A stretch of 64,000 bases of DNA from Acidithiobacillus acidisediminis (lineage in GTDB: Bacteria > Pseudomonadota > Gammaproteobacteria > Acidithiobacillales > Acidithiobacillaceae), in NCBI RefSeq assembly GCF_023277115.1, contig NZ_JALQCS010000001.1:1854001-1918000 (forward strand), given 5' to 3'. The first letter of the stretch is position 1, and every line of letters starts with the position of its first letter. The position numbers were made by a program, and so were the translations under genes. The notes beneath the pieces are model-generated. The model saw only the letters and a list, made by a program, of their open reading frames with translations, ran no database searches and was not told the DNA's origin. Positions 25,381 through 33,934 of this stretch are shown here, piece by piece.

Positions 25381-28300
25381 ATGGCCGCTGTTTGCCCACA
25401 CTGTAACAGCCACGATACTGCCTGGAAGCCCAAAGCCCGGCAGTGGGAGTGCCAGGACTGTGAGCAACGTTTCGATGCCCCTGCGCCTGCCCCAGAGGAC
25501 ATACCAGATCCACTAGCGCTGCGGGAAGACGAGTTTCGCGCTCGCGCCAAAGGCCTTGCCGATTCTGACGCCTGGTGCAGCGACGTTCTCGATCATTGGC
25601 CGGCACCGATCGCCTATACCTATGCCTTGTTGCGCAGTACGCTGAAAAGGGGGCAGATTGATGCAGCGGCCTTGGTGCTCAAGGATTTCGCCGAATTGCT
25701 CGCTCGTTTCTCGACCCTGGCCATGACCTGCGAGATCCGGGAGAAAGGGCCAGAAGACAAGCGCCGCGAGGTGTTGTCCCAGCTCTTCGCCAAACCTCTG
25801 ACCATGGGAGACTGGGTGCGTCTGGCCGATGGCCTGGCAAAGTGGCTGGAAGCCGAGCCCCAGCGGCAGCCGGACTGGCTCACGCGGCCCATTGCCCGCT
25901 TGTGGCGCAGCGGAAAAAGACAGACCGTATTGGGCCGAGTGCTGGAGCAAATGGTCCGTTGGCGCAACGAGACCATCGGGCACGGGGTTCGGGGAAGCGA
26001 TCTGGAACCCACCATGCAAGGCCTGGAGCGTTTTTTAGGGGCTGATGGAGAAAACAATCTGCATCGAGGGTTGCAGGCCGCTGGCAACATCGGAGAAGGG
26101 CTGCTATTGATCGACGACAGGGAGCGTGCCCTTATGGGGAGCCAGGCGCTGCATGCCCCGCAGCAGCAGCAATCTGTCGAGCATCCACTGGAGCCTTGGC
26201 AGGGGCTCTGGCTCCAACGTCGCAGCGATGGGGAAAAAATCTCCCTGAGCCCCTACCTGGCCGTGCGCCGCTGCGAAGTCTGCGGTCGTGCCGAGACTTT
26301 CCATTACGACTGCCTGCGCCCCAAGAAATACCTGCCGGACTTCCGAGTGCTCAACTACGAACAGGGTCACGCATTTCCGGTTCCCCTCCAGGTGGACAGC
26401 GGCCTGCTGGAAGAATGGCGACGGCTGAACATCCCGCAAGAACATCGTGCGGAGATCGATTTCGACAACGATGCAAGCATCCCCGGTGATGTTGTCGAGC
26501 TGCTCGGTCAGCAGGCAATCGAACGAGGCTATCTCTCTCCTGCATATCTGCGCGATCCTTTATGGAAATTCATCGATGACGGGCTGGATTCCGGGCAAGG
26601 TGGACTTTATTGGCTCCGGGCGCCGGCGCATGTCGGAAAGTCTACCTTCGTGCAGGGTTTGGACCCACAGACCGCCGAGATCTTGGGGGAAAAGCCGTTG
26701 CGGGACGACCTGGCCGTGGTCAGCTTCGCGATACGACGGGAGTACCACTACCACTTGGCCCAGTTTGCCGATGGGTTGCGGGATCTGCTCAAAGTCGCGC
26801 TCAACCTGAGCGCTGGCACGCAGGTACTGCCCAGCCTCGACATCGCCAACCCAAGCCCACAGGCATTCTTGACGTTCCTGAAGGACTTCCAAACCCTGGG
26901 GAGAAAACCCATTCTCGTCATTCTGGATGGTCTGGACGAGCTCGCCGAGGAACATCCCGGCATCCTCGACCTCTTGCCGAGTCCCGATGAGATGCCGGAA
27001 AAAGTCTTCCTCCTGCTCACCTCGCGTCCTCTCGCCGACTGCGATCTCTGGATACAGAACCGGCTGCAGTCACTTCTATCCGCGCCCGGGCGGGAGCTGG
27101 GGCTCGAGGACCCCGAGTATCGGGACTTGCTCCGGGAGTACGCAGAAAAAACTCTGCAAGGAAAAATCCAGGGCCAGCCTCTTGAGGAAATTTTTCCGCA
27201 GCTGCTCGAGCAGAGCGATGCCCGTTTCTTGTACTTCCGCTTCCTGGTCGATCGCCTGAAAGATGGCGATTTGAAAGCGCAGGATCTCCATCACCTGGCC
27301 AGAGCCGAGCACTTGTTGCCGCGATTCGTAAGGGCCTTGCGGGACCGCTATGCCAATACCCCGATGGGAGAGCGCATCGACCGTGCCCTCTATACCCTTG
27401 CGCTGGCGGAGCGCGCTTTTGAGCAGTCGATGCAATCCCTCCCGATTTTGGCGCGCAGTCCCTGGCAAGGTTTGCCCATGCCGGTACTCTGCGAGATGGT
27501 GGAGGGCACGCCGCGAATGACGCCAAACCTCGTCAATCTCCTCTACCTATTGAAACCCTTGCTGTCCACTTGGCGTGGCGAGAGCGATGGTCCCCGGTAC
27601 CGCCTGGGTATCAAGGGGCTGGAGGATCTGCTCAGAGAGGAGAATCCCCAAGCCCTTGCCGATCTGGCACGCCGCTGGGTCGAGAATCTCTTCCTTCGCC
27701 AACGGCAGTGGCTGGATACCCCAGAGGCGGAGCGCGGGGAGGGAAAAGACTTCCGCGGGCCGGCACTGGACTGGGTGCTCCTGCACCTCGATGGCTTGTC
27801 CTTGGAGCTGGATGCCCAGCCGAAACTAAGCATCGCGCCCGATCAATCGCTCAGACAGAGCTTGACCAAAGAGCTGCTGGATCGTGCTAACGCGCACAGA
27901 AACCGATCGCACCATCGGGATGCGTTGCAGCGGATTTCTGCTGCGGATGCTCTACTTCGTTGGGATTGGGAGACAGAGGAAAAAACGCCCTCTCTGCAAT
28001 ATACCTTGGATTCCGATACCTCTCTGTTTTTGTTAACAAATATTAACGAACTTCAAACGTGGTTAAGCATCTGTGAAAGAAGAGGAGCTTCTCTTTTTGC
28101 TATCGGAAATAATGGAGATGCGATAGCTGATTTTGATCGGCCCATAGGCATGTTGAAATTGATCCGCAAACAAAGCGGAGGGCAGCTTTCGCCATACATG
28201 GCTGCCAGCCTAGCCGGATTTTTATCAAATCTAGGCTACACTCTCAGAACCATTGGAAAGAATCGTGAAGCCATTGATGCCGGTAACGAAGCAATCAAGA

Positions 28301-29454
28301 TTTGGGAAGAAATACGAGAAAAACACGGCAATCACTTCACGGTCGAAATGACTACCGGGCTGGCCGCCGCAGAAATAAACCTGGGCAAATCCCTCAGCGC
28401 TGTAGGTCAGAACCAGGCGGCCCTAGACAACCACGAACATGCGATTGACAAGATGGAAACGCTACGGAATCAACTCGGCGAGCAGTTCCCTCCCAAGATG
28501 GCTGAAACTCTGGCCCGCGCGTATGGGAACCGAGGCGTCGTCCGGAGCGACCTCGACCAGAATCAGGATGCCCTAGACGACTACGAGCGCGCAATCCGCA
28601 TCTTGGAGGACCTACATAGCCAATTGAGAAAGGACTTCACGCCCCAGATGGCCAATGGTCTAGCTGTCGTATACTTGAACCGAGGCAACGTCTGTATGGC
28701 TCTCGGTCAGCATGAAGAGGCCGTCTCCGACTACGAGCAGGCGATTGACAGGATGGAATTGCTACGAGAGCAACTCGGCGAGCGGTTCACGCCCGCGATG
28801 GCTGAAGATCTGGCCGGCGCATACATGAACAGAGGCAACGTCTGGCTGGCTCTCGATTCGCATGAAAAGGCCCTCTCCGACTACAAGAAGGCGATCTCTA
28901 TTTGGGTGGATCTGCGCAGCCAATTGGGAGACCAATTCACGCCCGAGATGGCCAATGGTCTAGCTGTCGTATACTTGAACCGAGGCAACGTCTGTATGGC
29001 TCTCGGTCAGCATGAAGAGGCCCTTTCCGACTACGAGCAGGCGATTTATATGAAAAATGCGCTACGGACGCGACTCGGCGAGCAGTTCCCTCCCAAGATG
29101 GCCAACAATCTGGCTAGCTCATTTGTGAACAGAGGTAATGTCCGGAGCGATCTTGGTCAGAATTCGGAGGCCCTCTCCGACTACGATCAAGCGATTTCTA
29201 TGTGGGAGGACCTTCGCAGTCGGCCGGGAGAGCGATTCACGCCCGAGATGGCCAACGATCTGGCCAGCGCGTATGGGAACCGGGGCGTCGCCCGAAGCGC
29301 TCTCGGCCAACATCAAGAGGCCCTGGCCGACTACGAGCAGGCGATCCAGATTTGGGAGGAACTGCGTGACCGGTTGGGAGAACAGTTCACGCCGGATATG
29401 GCGGAAGATCTTCTTACGGCCCAGTCGATGCGGGACAAGTTGCGTGACCATTGA
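25381..29454 (+). CDS. Zinc-ribbon, HEPN-like, STAND-NTPase and TPR multidomain protein
   Basis: A 1357-residue protein; the start follows a strong GGGAGGAAG site. Domains in order: zinc ribbon (C5/C8...C24/C27); a helical region containing WRNETIGHG, in which R195-N196 and H201 fit the R(N)x4-6H motif of HEPN ribonucleases; a second Cys cluster (C298, C301, near C310); an NTPase with Walker A PAHVGKST (about 415-422) and Walker B ILVILDGLDEL (about 511-521) as in NACHT/STAND ATPases; a helical middle; and, from about 911 to the end, eight and a half 50-residue TPR-type repeats. This plan, effector plus STAND switch plus repeat sensor, is that of NLR-like antiphage proteins. Defence function is inferred; domain calls rest on motifs read by eye. 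Confidence 0.75.
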   Translation: MAAVCPHCNSHDTAWKPKARQWECQDCEQRFDAPAPAPEDIPDPLALREDEFRARAKGLADSDAWCSDVLDHWPAPIAYTYALLRSTLKRGQIDAAALVLKDFAELLARFSTLAMTCEIREKGPEDKRREVLSQLFAKPLTMGDWVRLADGLAKWLEAEPQRQPDWLTRPIARLWRSGKRQTVLGRVLEQMVRWRNETIGHGVRGSDLEPTMQGLERFLGADGENNLHRGLQAAGNIGEGLLLIDDRERALMGSQALHAPQQQQSVEHPLEPWQGLWLQRRSDGEKISLSPYLAVRRCEVCGRAETFHYDCLRPKKYLPDFRVLNYEQGHAFPVPLQVDSGLLEEWRRLNIPQEHRAEIDFDNDASIPGDVVELLGQQAIERGYLSPAYLRDPLWKFIDDGLDSGQGGLYWLRAPAHVGKSTFVQGLDPQTAEILGEKPLRDDLAVVSFAIRREYHYHLAQFADGLRDLLKVALNLSAGTQVLPSLDIANPSPQAFLTFLKDFQTLGRKPILVILDGLDELAEEHPGILDLLPSPDEMPEKVFLLLTSRPLADCDLWIQNRLQSLLSAPGRELGLEDPEYRDLLREYAEKTLQGKIQGQPLEEIFPQLLEQSDARFLYFRFLVDRLKDGDLKAQDLHHLARAEHLLPRFVRALRDRYANTPMGERIDRALYTLALAERAFEQSMQSLPILARSPWQGLPMPVLCEMVEGTPRMTPNLVNLLYLLKPLLSTWRGESDGPRYRLGIKGLEDLLREENPQALADLARRWVENLFLRQRQWLDTPEAERGEGKDFRGPALDWVLLHLDGLSLELDAQPKLSIAPDQSLRQSLTKELLDRANAHRNRSHHRDALQRISAADALLRWDWETEEKTPSLQYTLDSDTSLFLLTNINELQTWLSICERRGASLFAIGNNGDAIADFDRPIGMLKLIRKQSGGQLSPYMAASLAGFLSNLGYTLRTIGKNREAIDAGNEAIKIWEEIREKHGNHFTVEMTTGLAAAEINLGKSLSAVGQNQAALDNHEHAIDKMETLRNQLGEQFPPKMAETLARAYGNRGVVRSDLDQNQDALDDYERAIRILEDLHSQLRKDFTPQMANGLAVVYLNRGNVCMALGQHEEAVSDYEQAIDRMELLREQLGERFTPAMAEDLAGAYMNRGNVWLALDSHEKALSDYKKAISIWVDLRSQLGDQFTPEMANGLAVVYLNRGNVCMALGQHEEALSDYEQAIYMKNALRTRLGEQFPPKMANNLASSFVNRGNVRSDLGQNSEALSDYDQAISMWEDLRSRPGERFTPEMANDLASAYGNRGVARSALGQHQEALADYEQAIQIWEELRDRLGEQFTPDMAEDLLTAQSMRDKLRDH
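28111..29451 (+). repeat. Tandem 150-bp coding repeats in the TPR region
   Basis: Eight complete and one partial 50-codon units of the form (H/N)xEALSDYEQAIxxxEDLRxxLGEQFTPEMANxLAxxYxNRGNVxxALGQ. The fourth and sixth units share long nearly identical DNA tracts (for example around 28652-28725 and 28952-29025), 300 bp apart, showing recent duplication or gene conversion. The first two units are much more diverged. Confidence 0.85.
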
Positions 29455-29587
29455 TGTTGGACGGCCAAATCATGTATCCAAGATAGTGGGCTGTCAGGAT
29501 TGGTCGGTAAAGCCATCCGCCCATCCGTCCAGTTGATGGTATGAAAAAGGCGAAATCGTGCTTTCATTTTCTTGGGAGGGAATCCGT

Positions 29588-30106
29588 ATGAAAAATATCG
29601 TGTTATTTTTTCTGTTGTTAGTTTCCCCGCTGGCCCTGGCGGGAACCCCTTTTGCACAAATGACGATACCGAAACCGATCGGAACGGTATATCTCGATAA
29701 GACGCCGCTTCCCGCTTTTGCTGCTTATGCCTATGGTCCAGGGGCTGCTTTTCAAGGCGAGGCGGATGTGCAGCTGCAAAACAGAAACTTCGCCTTTCAC
29801 ATTCCTGCCGAGATGCAAAAGAACTACGCCGTTTATGTGACCGCATTTGGTCCGTACCTCCTGCCAAAAGGCATGCGCTATCTTTTCTACCAAGGAGCCT
29901 CTGGCGGAGAGAGTCTGCACATGCGCAATCAGAGTGGCTCTGTCGAGGTGCGCGGATCGGTCGTGCCTGGAGCGTCATGGAATAACAACAAAACGACATA
30001 CGAGAATAAAATCCTGCTCAAGAACATGCCGGAATCGGAAAAGTCTATCATCCGGAGCTTCGCCAAAAGCGATGCTGTGCGACGCAACGTGATGTCGATG
30101 GATTGA
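29588..30106 (+). CDS. Small predicted exported protein
   Basis: A 172-residue protein beginning MKNIVLFFLLLVSPLALAGTP, a clear Sec signal with an ALA-type cleavage site near residue 18, after a GGGAGGG ribosome site. The mature part is rich in Tyr, Gly and Pro, with FAFHIPAEMQKNYAVYVTAFGPYLLPKGMRYLF and a charged C-terminus. No family is recognised. It lies 133 bp behind the TPR/NTPase gene on the same strand and is followed by an intrinsic terminator, so it could be the last gene of that transcript. Confidence 0.65.
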   Translation: MKNIVLFFLLLVSPLALAGTPFAQMTIPKPIGTVYLDKTPLPAFAAYAYGPGAAFQGEADVQLQNRNFAFHIPAEMQKNYAVYVTAFGPYLLPKGMRYLFYQGASGGESLHMRNQSGSVEVRGSVVPGASWNNNKTTYENKILLKNMPESEKSIIRSFAKSDAVRRNVMSMD

Positions 30107-30153
30107 GGAACAAGGCGCCACCCGAAGCCTTTTGCTGAGGGAAAAAAACATTC

Positions 30154-30180
30154 GGCCCCATTGCGGGGCCTTTTCTTTCT
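30154..30180 (+). terminator. Intrinsic terminator
   Basis: GGCCCC (30154-30159), loop ATTGC, GGGGCC (30165-30170), then TTTTCTTTCT. It ends the plus-strand transcript that includes the exported protein and separates it from the convergent AAA+ gene. Confidence 0.85.
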
Positions 30181-30214
30181 GCTGGTAATTGGCGTTTTTC
30201 CCGGCTCCCCCTCG

Positions 30215-31729
30215 TCACTGGATCCAGCTTGGCCCGGCAGCAGAAGCCTGTTGCATCCTCGCCTCCCAGTCGAGGAGATCCTGGGTGAGAGATTTCAAGC
30301 GCCGCAGAGACCGCGGATTCTTCCGGAACGCATCCCGCAGCCGCTTCACCAACGCGGGATCCAGACGCGGCAAGTCCTCCACGTCCGTCCCCCAGTCCCG
30401 GGCGATGTCTTCCAGGATGTTGCCAAAGAAGCGGGAAAAGTCCTCCCCCCGCGGCTCCTGTACATAGATGACACGGAAGCGTGACTTCAGTGGGTCCGGC
30501 AGCATGCGGATATCATTGGCGGTAGCGATCCAGTTGATGCGCGAGTAATCCACCGGGGTGAGCATGAACTCATCCAGCACCTGCGAAGCCGTCGCGGGCT
30601 CCAGCATACCGAGCAAGGTATCCCAGACCCGCCCGTTCTGTCTGCCTTCCCCGATCTTGTCGATTTCATCCAGGCACACCAGCGGGTTGGCGATCTTCGC
30701 CTTGAGAAAGTATTCGAGCAGGGCACCAGGGCGGGCGCCTGCCCAGCCGCGGGCGTTGCCCTTGAGCAGCATGTTGTCGTTCATTCCGTTCAAGGAATAG
30801 AGCCGGCTTGGTACTCCTAGCTCCCCGGCGAGGCGGCGGCAGAAACGGCTCTTGCCGATCCCGGCACCCCCCACGAGCAGGATGGGAGAAAATTGCAATT
30901 CGCGCTGGTTCAGATACCGCGCCCGCGCACTCGAGCCCAGCAAGCGGTCGATCACCTCTTGTAGATTGGGGAACTCGGCACGCAAGGTCTCTGCCCAATC
31001 GTCACTCTTTGGCCACGACGCCAGTGGCAGGGGTTCCAACAAGGGTTTCATACGGCGGATCTGTTCCTTCTCCCGCTGTTCCGTGCTGGGGACGAGATCC
31101 TGGAGAATCCGCACGCCATCAATGGAATCTTCCACGCCCAACAGGTTCTGTGCCTCCCATCGCAAGCCGAGGAGTGCTGGTTCGTCCACCCCGAGTTCCG
31201 CCATAAGCTTCAGGGTCTCTTCGGCAATTTCTGGATCACGGTTGGCGATGGCCGCACACAGTCCCACCTCTGCCGCAAGTGTCCTGATGCTGGCAAATCG
31301 CGATGTTTGCTGACGCAGGGATTGCTCGTCGGCAGCGACGGCTTGCCAACGCAGAAAAACCCTTTTGGCAAATGCGGCATCGACGCGCCCCTGAGAGATC
31401 CTCTCATTTTGCACGAGGACCAATTGGGCCATCAGCGAGCCCATCTCGGCGGCGAGCGAACACCATCGCAGACCCGTCTCGGCATCGTCTGGCAGGAAGT
31501 CAGAATTCGGCAAATAGGCGCGGCCAATATCCGCTAGGGCATCACGAAAGGCATCTGCGCTCAATGTGTCTTCCTGTGCCAGCTCCCAGCAATCTTCCTT
31601 TGCCAGGAAATCGCTCTGACTTTTCCAGAGCTGCAAGGCTCTCTTTGCCGAGTCGGTCCCGGCTTTTTTTACATCCGCATCGAGTCGTTCTCCCAACTCC
31701 CGAAGTTCTGCTACGCGATTCAGAATCAT
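30215..31729 (-). CDS. AAA+ ATPase related to the Lon ATPase domain, with a Sel1-like N-terminus
   Basis: A 504-residue protein. Residues about 60-105 (ALADIGRAYLPN ... GLRWCSLAAEMGSLMAQLVL) look like Sel1-type repeats; a helical middle follows; residues about 280-480 form an AAA+ module most like Lon: GGAGIGKS (287-294), RGWAGARPGALLEYFLKAKIANPLVCLDEIDKIG with Walker B at 351-358, and NWIATANDIRMLPDPLKSRFRVI (sensor 1 and arginine-finger region). The Lon protease domain is absent, so it acts as a remodelling or switch ATPase rather than a peptidase. It has its own good promoter downstream of the HTH gene. Function in the cell unknown. Confidence 0.75.
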   Translation of the reverse strand: MILNRVAELRELGERLDADVKKAGTDSAKRALQLWKSQSDFLAKEDCWELAQEDTLSADAFRDALADIGRAYLPNSDFLPDDAETGLRWCSLAAEMGSLMAQLVLVQNERISQGRVDAAFAKRVFLRWQAVAADEQSLRQQTSRFASIRTLAAEVGLCAAIANRDPEIAEETLKLMAELGVDEPALLGLRWEAQNLLGVEDSIDGVRILQDLVPSTEQREKEQIRRMKPLLEPLPLASWPKSDDWAETLRAEFPNLQEVIDRLLGSSARARYLNQRELQFSPILLVGGAGIGKSRFCRRLAGELGVPSRLYSLNGMNDNMLLKGNARGWAGARPGALLEYFLKAKIANPLVCLDEIDKIGEGRQNGRVWDTLLGMLEPATASQVLDEFMLTPVDYSRINWIATANDIRMLPDPLKSRFRVIYVQEPRGEDFSRFFGNILEDIARDWGTDVEDLPRLDPALVKRLRDAFRKNPRSLRRLKSLTQDLLDWEARMQQASAAGPSWIQ

Positions 31730-31740
31730 GACCTAAGCTC

Positions 31741-31761
31741 CTCGTGATGATCTGTCACGAG
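31741..31761 (-). promoter_or_regulatory. Hairpin in the AAA+ gene leader
   Basis: CTCGTGA (31741-31747), 7-bp loop, TCACGAG (31755-31761): perfect 7-bp arms between the promoter and the ATG. In the RNA it abuts the GAGGAG ribosome site and could limit translation initiation, or it could be a DNA dyad for a regulator. Confidence 0.4.
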
Positions 31762-31765
31762 GGAC

Positions 31766-31793
31766 ATTATAGCCATAGTAACACTGTTGTCAA
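31766..31793 (-). promoter_or_regulatory. Sigma70 promoter of the AAA+ gene with overlapping repeats
   Basis: On the minus strand TTGACA (31793-31788), 16-bp spacer, TATAAT (31771-31766): consensus hexamers. The -35 is flanked by AACAC ... GTGTT arms and by the direct repeats ACAGTTG and ACAACAGTG, which look like a regulator-binding site; the HTH protein encoded just upstream is the obvious candidate. Confidence 0.7.
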
Positions 31794-31840
31794 CTGTTGT
31801 GTTATCTATCTGTTAACCAGCTTTTCTGAAAAAAAACTCC

Positions 31841-32953
31841 TCACCAGTCGAGATCGGCCGGGTCCGGGCTGACGATGTCCTGGAGACAGGCCAGGGCCAG
31901 GCCCAGACAGGTGCCACCAGGGGCGCTCGATATTTCCAACCTGTCGCCCCGCAGATAGAGAGCAGGATGGCCGCTCGGGACCGGTTCTCCCCAGGGTGTC
32001 AGACGGCCACAGGGCAAGGCGCTTGCGGTTTGTATGAGCCAGCGTTTGTCGGAGCGGGAATCGACGTAGAGGCGAATCTTTCCCTCCCGGGCGAGCTGGA
32101 AAGCCTGTGCACCGAGCAGCAGGCGATCCAGGCGGACCAGACCTTCAGGAAAGAGCCGCTGCTCGGGGAGCGGGAAGATGGGAACGTCGACAATTTCTGG
32201 ATGGACGCCATCGGGCACTTCCAGGCGGTGGCGCAGGGTACGCCAGGCATGGCGACAGGCGGTCTCGTCGGTTTTCTGCTCGCCAGATAGAGAATGCGGC
32301 TCACTGCCTGGAAGCTTGATGCCCATTTGGTAACTGGCCCATTCCGCCCAGGCATTCCAGTCGGCCAGCTTCTGTAGATAGTCCGGTTGGGCCTTTTGGA
32401 AGTGCTGATTCTGCTCGGACTCAGGAATATGGATTCTCCCCTGGCCACCCAGAAACGCAATAATCTGCTGGTGATTCCATCCGCTGGGGTGCTGGTACAC
32501 CGCATGCGGCCGGTTCCAGTGGGGATGCTGGTCGCGCAACAGAAAGAAGACCTGCGGACGCAGAGAGAGCAGAATCTGGCCTTCCGTGGAACGGATCAGC
32601 AGATGCAGCCAGTCGCGCTGGGTCACACCGATCTCGAAAAAGATATCCACGCCTTGCTCGGGGTCCAACAGGCTCTTAGGGATGCGTAACAACGACTCGA
32701 GCTCACGTTCCGAAGCGACCTTCCAGAGGTGTACACCCTTCTGTAAACGCAGAGCCCCGGAGGGATCGAGATACAGACCGGCCCAATCGAGGAGTTCCAG
32801 CGCCTTTTGGCTGCCGATGGCTGGGCGCCCATGCAGAAAGCTGACCAGATTGGTGCGGCTAACGCCAAAGCTCTGGGCAATGTGCCCCATGCTCCAAGGC
32901 GACAGGGAGAGGAACGTATGCAGGACGTCGAGGGGAAGGATCGTTTTCTTCAT
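31841..32953 (-). CDS. HTH-containing protein of unknown family
   Basis: A 370-residue protein whose first 60 residues form a Cro/XRE-like helix-turn-helix (MGHIAQSFGVSRTNLVSFLHGRPAIGSQKALELLDWAGL). The remaining 310 residues are not recognised; they are rich in Trp, His and Pro (WNRPHAVYQHPSGWNHQQ) and could be a sensory domain. It is divergent from the phosphatase gene, with overlapping promoter elements in the 70-bp gap, and lies upstream of the AAA+ gene, so it is well placed to regulate both. Regulation is inferred from arrangement. Confidence 0.6.
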   Translation of the reverse strand: MKKTILPLDVLHTFLSLSPWSMGHIAQSFGVSRTNLVSFLHGRPAIGSQKALELLDWAGLYLDPSGALRLQKGVHLWKVASERELESLLRIPKSLLDPEQGVDIFFEIGVTQRDWLHLLIRSTEGQILLSLRPQVFFLLRDQHPHWNRPHAVYQHPSGWNHQQIIAFLGGQGRIHIPESEQNQHFQKAQPDYLQKLADWNAWAEWASYQMGIKLPGSEPHSLSGEQKTDETACRHAWRTLRHRLEVPDGVHPEIVDVPIFPLPEQRLFPEGLVRLDRLLLGAQAFQLAREGKIRLYVDSRSDKRWLIQTASALPCGRLTPWGEPVPSGHPALYLRGDRLEISSAPGGTCLGLALACLQDIVSPDPADLDW

Positions 32954-32963
32954 CGTAATACAC

Positions 32964-32992
32964 TTGATAAAAATGTTACGTTATGCTATGCT
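32964..32992 (+). promoter_or_regulatory. Sigma70-like promoter of the phosphatase gene
   Basis: TTGATA (32964-32969), 17-bp spacer, TATGCT (32987-32992). On the opposite strand TTGCAA, 17 bp, TAGCAT can serve the divergent HTH gene, overlapping this one, so one bound regulator could affect both directions. Confidence 0.55.
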
Positions 32993-33023
32993 ACGCTGGT
33001 CTGTTTTGCAAGGGAGATTCCTC

Positions 33024-33932
33024 ATGCAAAAAGCACTCTTTCTCGAGTCCAACCCCTTGCTCGCCCACTTTGAGGAAAATCGCCGCGGCAGGGATTTCGT
33101 CGTCGGCGACCTCCACGGCTGTCTCGACCAATTCCGCAAACTGCTGCAGCACGTCGCCTTCGATCCCGAGCGGGACCGGGTGTTCTCCGTCGGCGACCTT
33201 GTGGATCGTGGTCCCTACAGTTTTGCGACCTTGCAGCTCCTAGAACAGCCCTGGTTTTATGCGGTGCTGGGCAATCACGATGCCATGTTTCTGGCCTATG
33301 CGGTCCAGCAGGGTTTTGGCCCGGAGCTGGAACGGGATTTTCGCTTGGAGATCTACGGTAGTGCGTTCCGGAAGAATGACGGCAGCGACTGGGCCATCGC
33401 CTTGGGGAGAAATCCAGCGGATGCCGTGCGCCGCCTCGTGCAGCGCCTGGGCACCCTGCCCTTGCTGATCCGGGTCGGTTCTGGGGAGCAAGCCTTTTGG
33501 ATTGCCCACGCCGAGCGCATTGCCTTTTCCACCGACGACGAGCCGCGGGCACTGACGGACGAATATCTGCTGCAAGGGGCGTTTTTGGACGAACTGCGCG
33601 CACCCTGGTCCGTCATTGGCTACGACCTGGAAGGGAACTGGTGGGATGCGCTGCTTTGGGGGCGCTCCGTCCGCCGGGCGATGCAATGGCAAAGCGATCT
33701 CCCGCAGCAGTGGCCGGGTGTGGGCATTACCTTCGTTGGGCACACGATCACGGCATCCAGAAATCATCAGGTGCGGGAGGCTGCCAGTCATGTGTTCCTG
33801 GACTTTGGTGCCTACCAGGCAAGGAAAAAGGGCTGCGGCCTCGTCCTGTGGGACGTGCAGCAGGATCAGGGATACCAATATCGAGCCTATGCACCGATTG
33901 TGACCATTACTCGTCAAGCCGACCGGGAGTGA
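33024..33932 (+). CDS. PP2A-like serine/threonine protein phosphatase
   Basis: A 302-residue calcineurin-fold phosphatase of the bacterial PrpA/PphA type. Signature blocks: GDLHGC (28-33), GDLVDRG (57-63), GNHD (83-86), and a later VGHT. Bacterial members dephosphorylate protein Ser/Thr and sometimes nucleotides such as Ap4A. The start at 33024 follows AGGGAG; longer upstream frames overlap the divergent HTH gene. A small gene follows 2 bp after its stop, so they form an operon. Confidence 0.9.
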   Translation: MQKALFLESNPLLAHFEENRRGRDFVVGDLHGCLDQFRKLLQHVAFDPERDRVFSVGDLVDRGPYSFATLQLLEQPWFYAVLGNHDAMFLAYAVQQGFGPELERDFRLEIYGSAFRKNDGSDWAIALGRNPADAVRRLVQRLGTLPLLIRVGSGEQAFWIAHAERIAFSTDDEPRALTDEYLLQGAFLDELRAPWSVIGYDLEGNWWDALLWGRSVRRAMQWQSDLPQQWPGVGITFVGHTITASRNHQVREAASHVFLDFGAYQARKKGCGLVLWDVQQDQGYQYRAYAPIVTITRQADRE

Positions 33933-33934
33933 AA

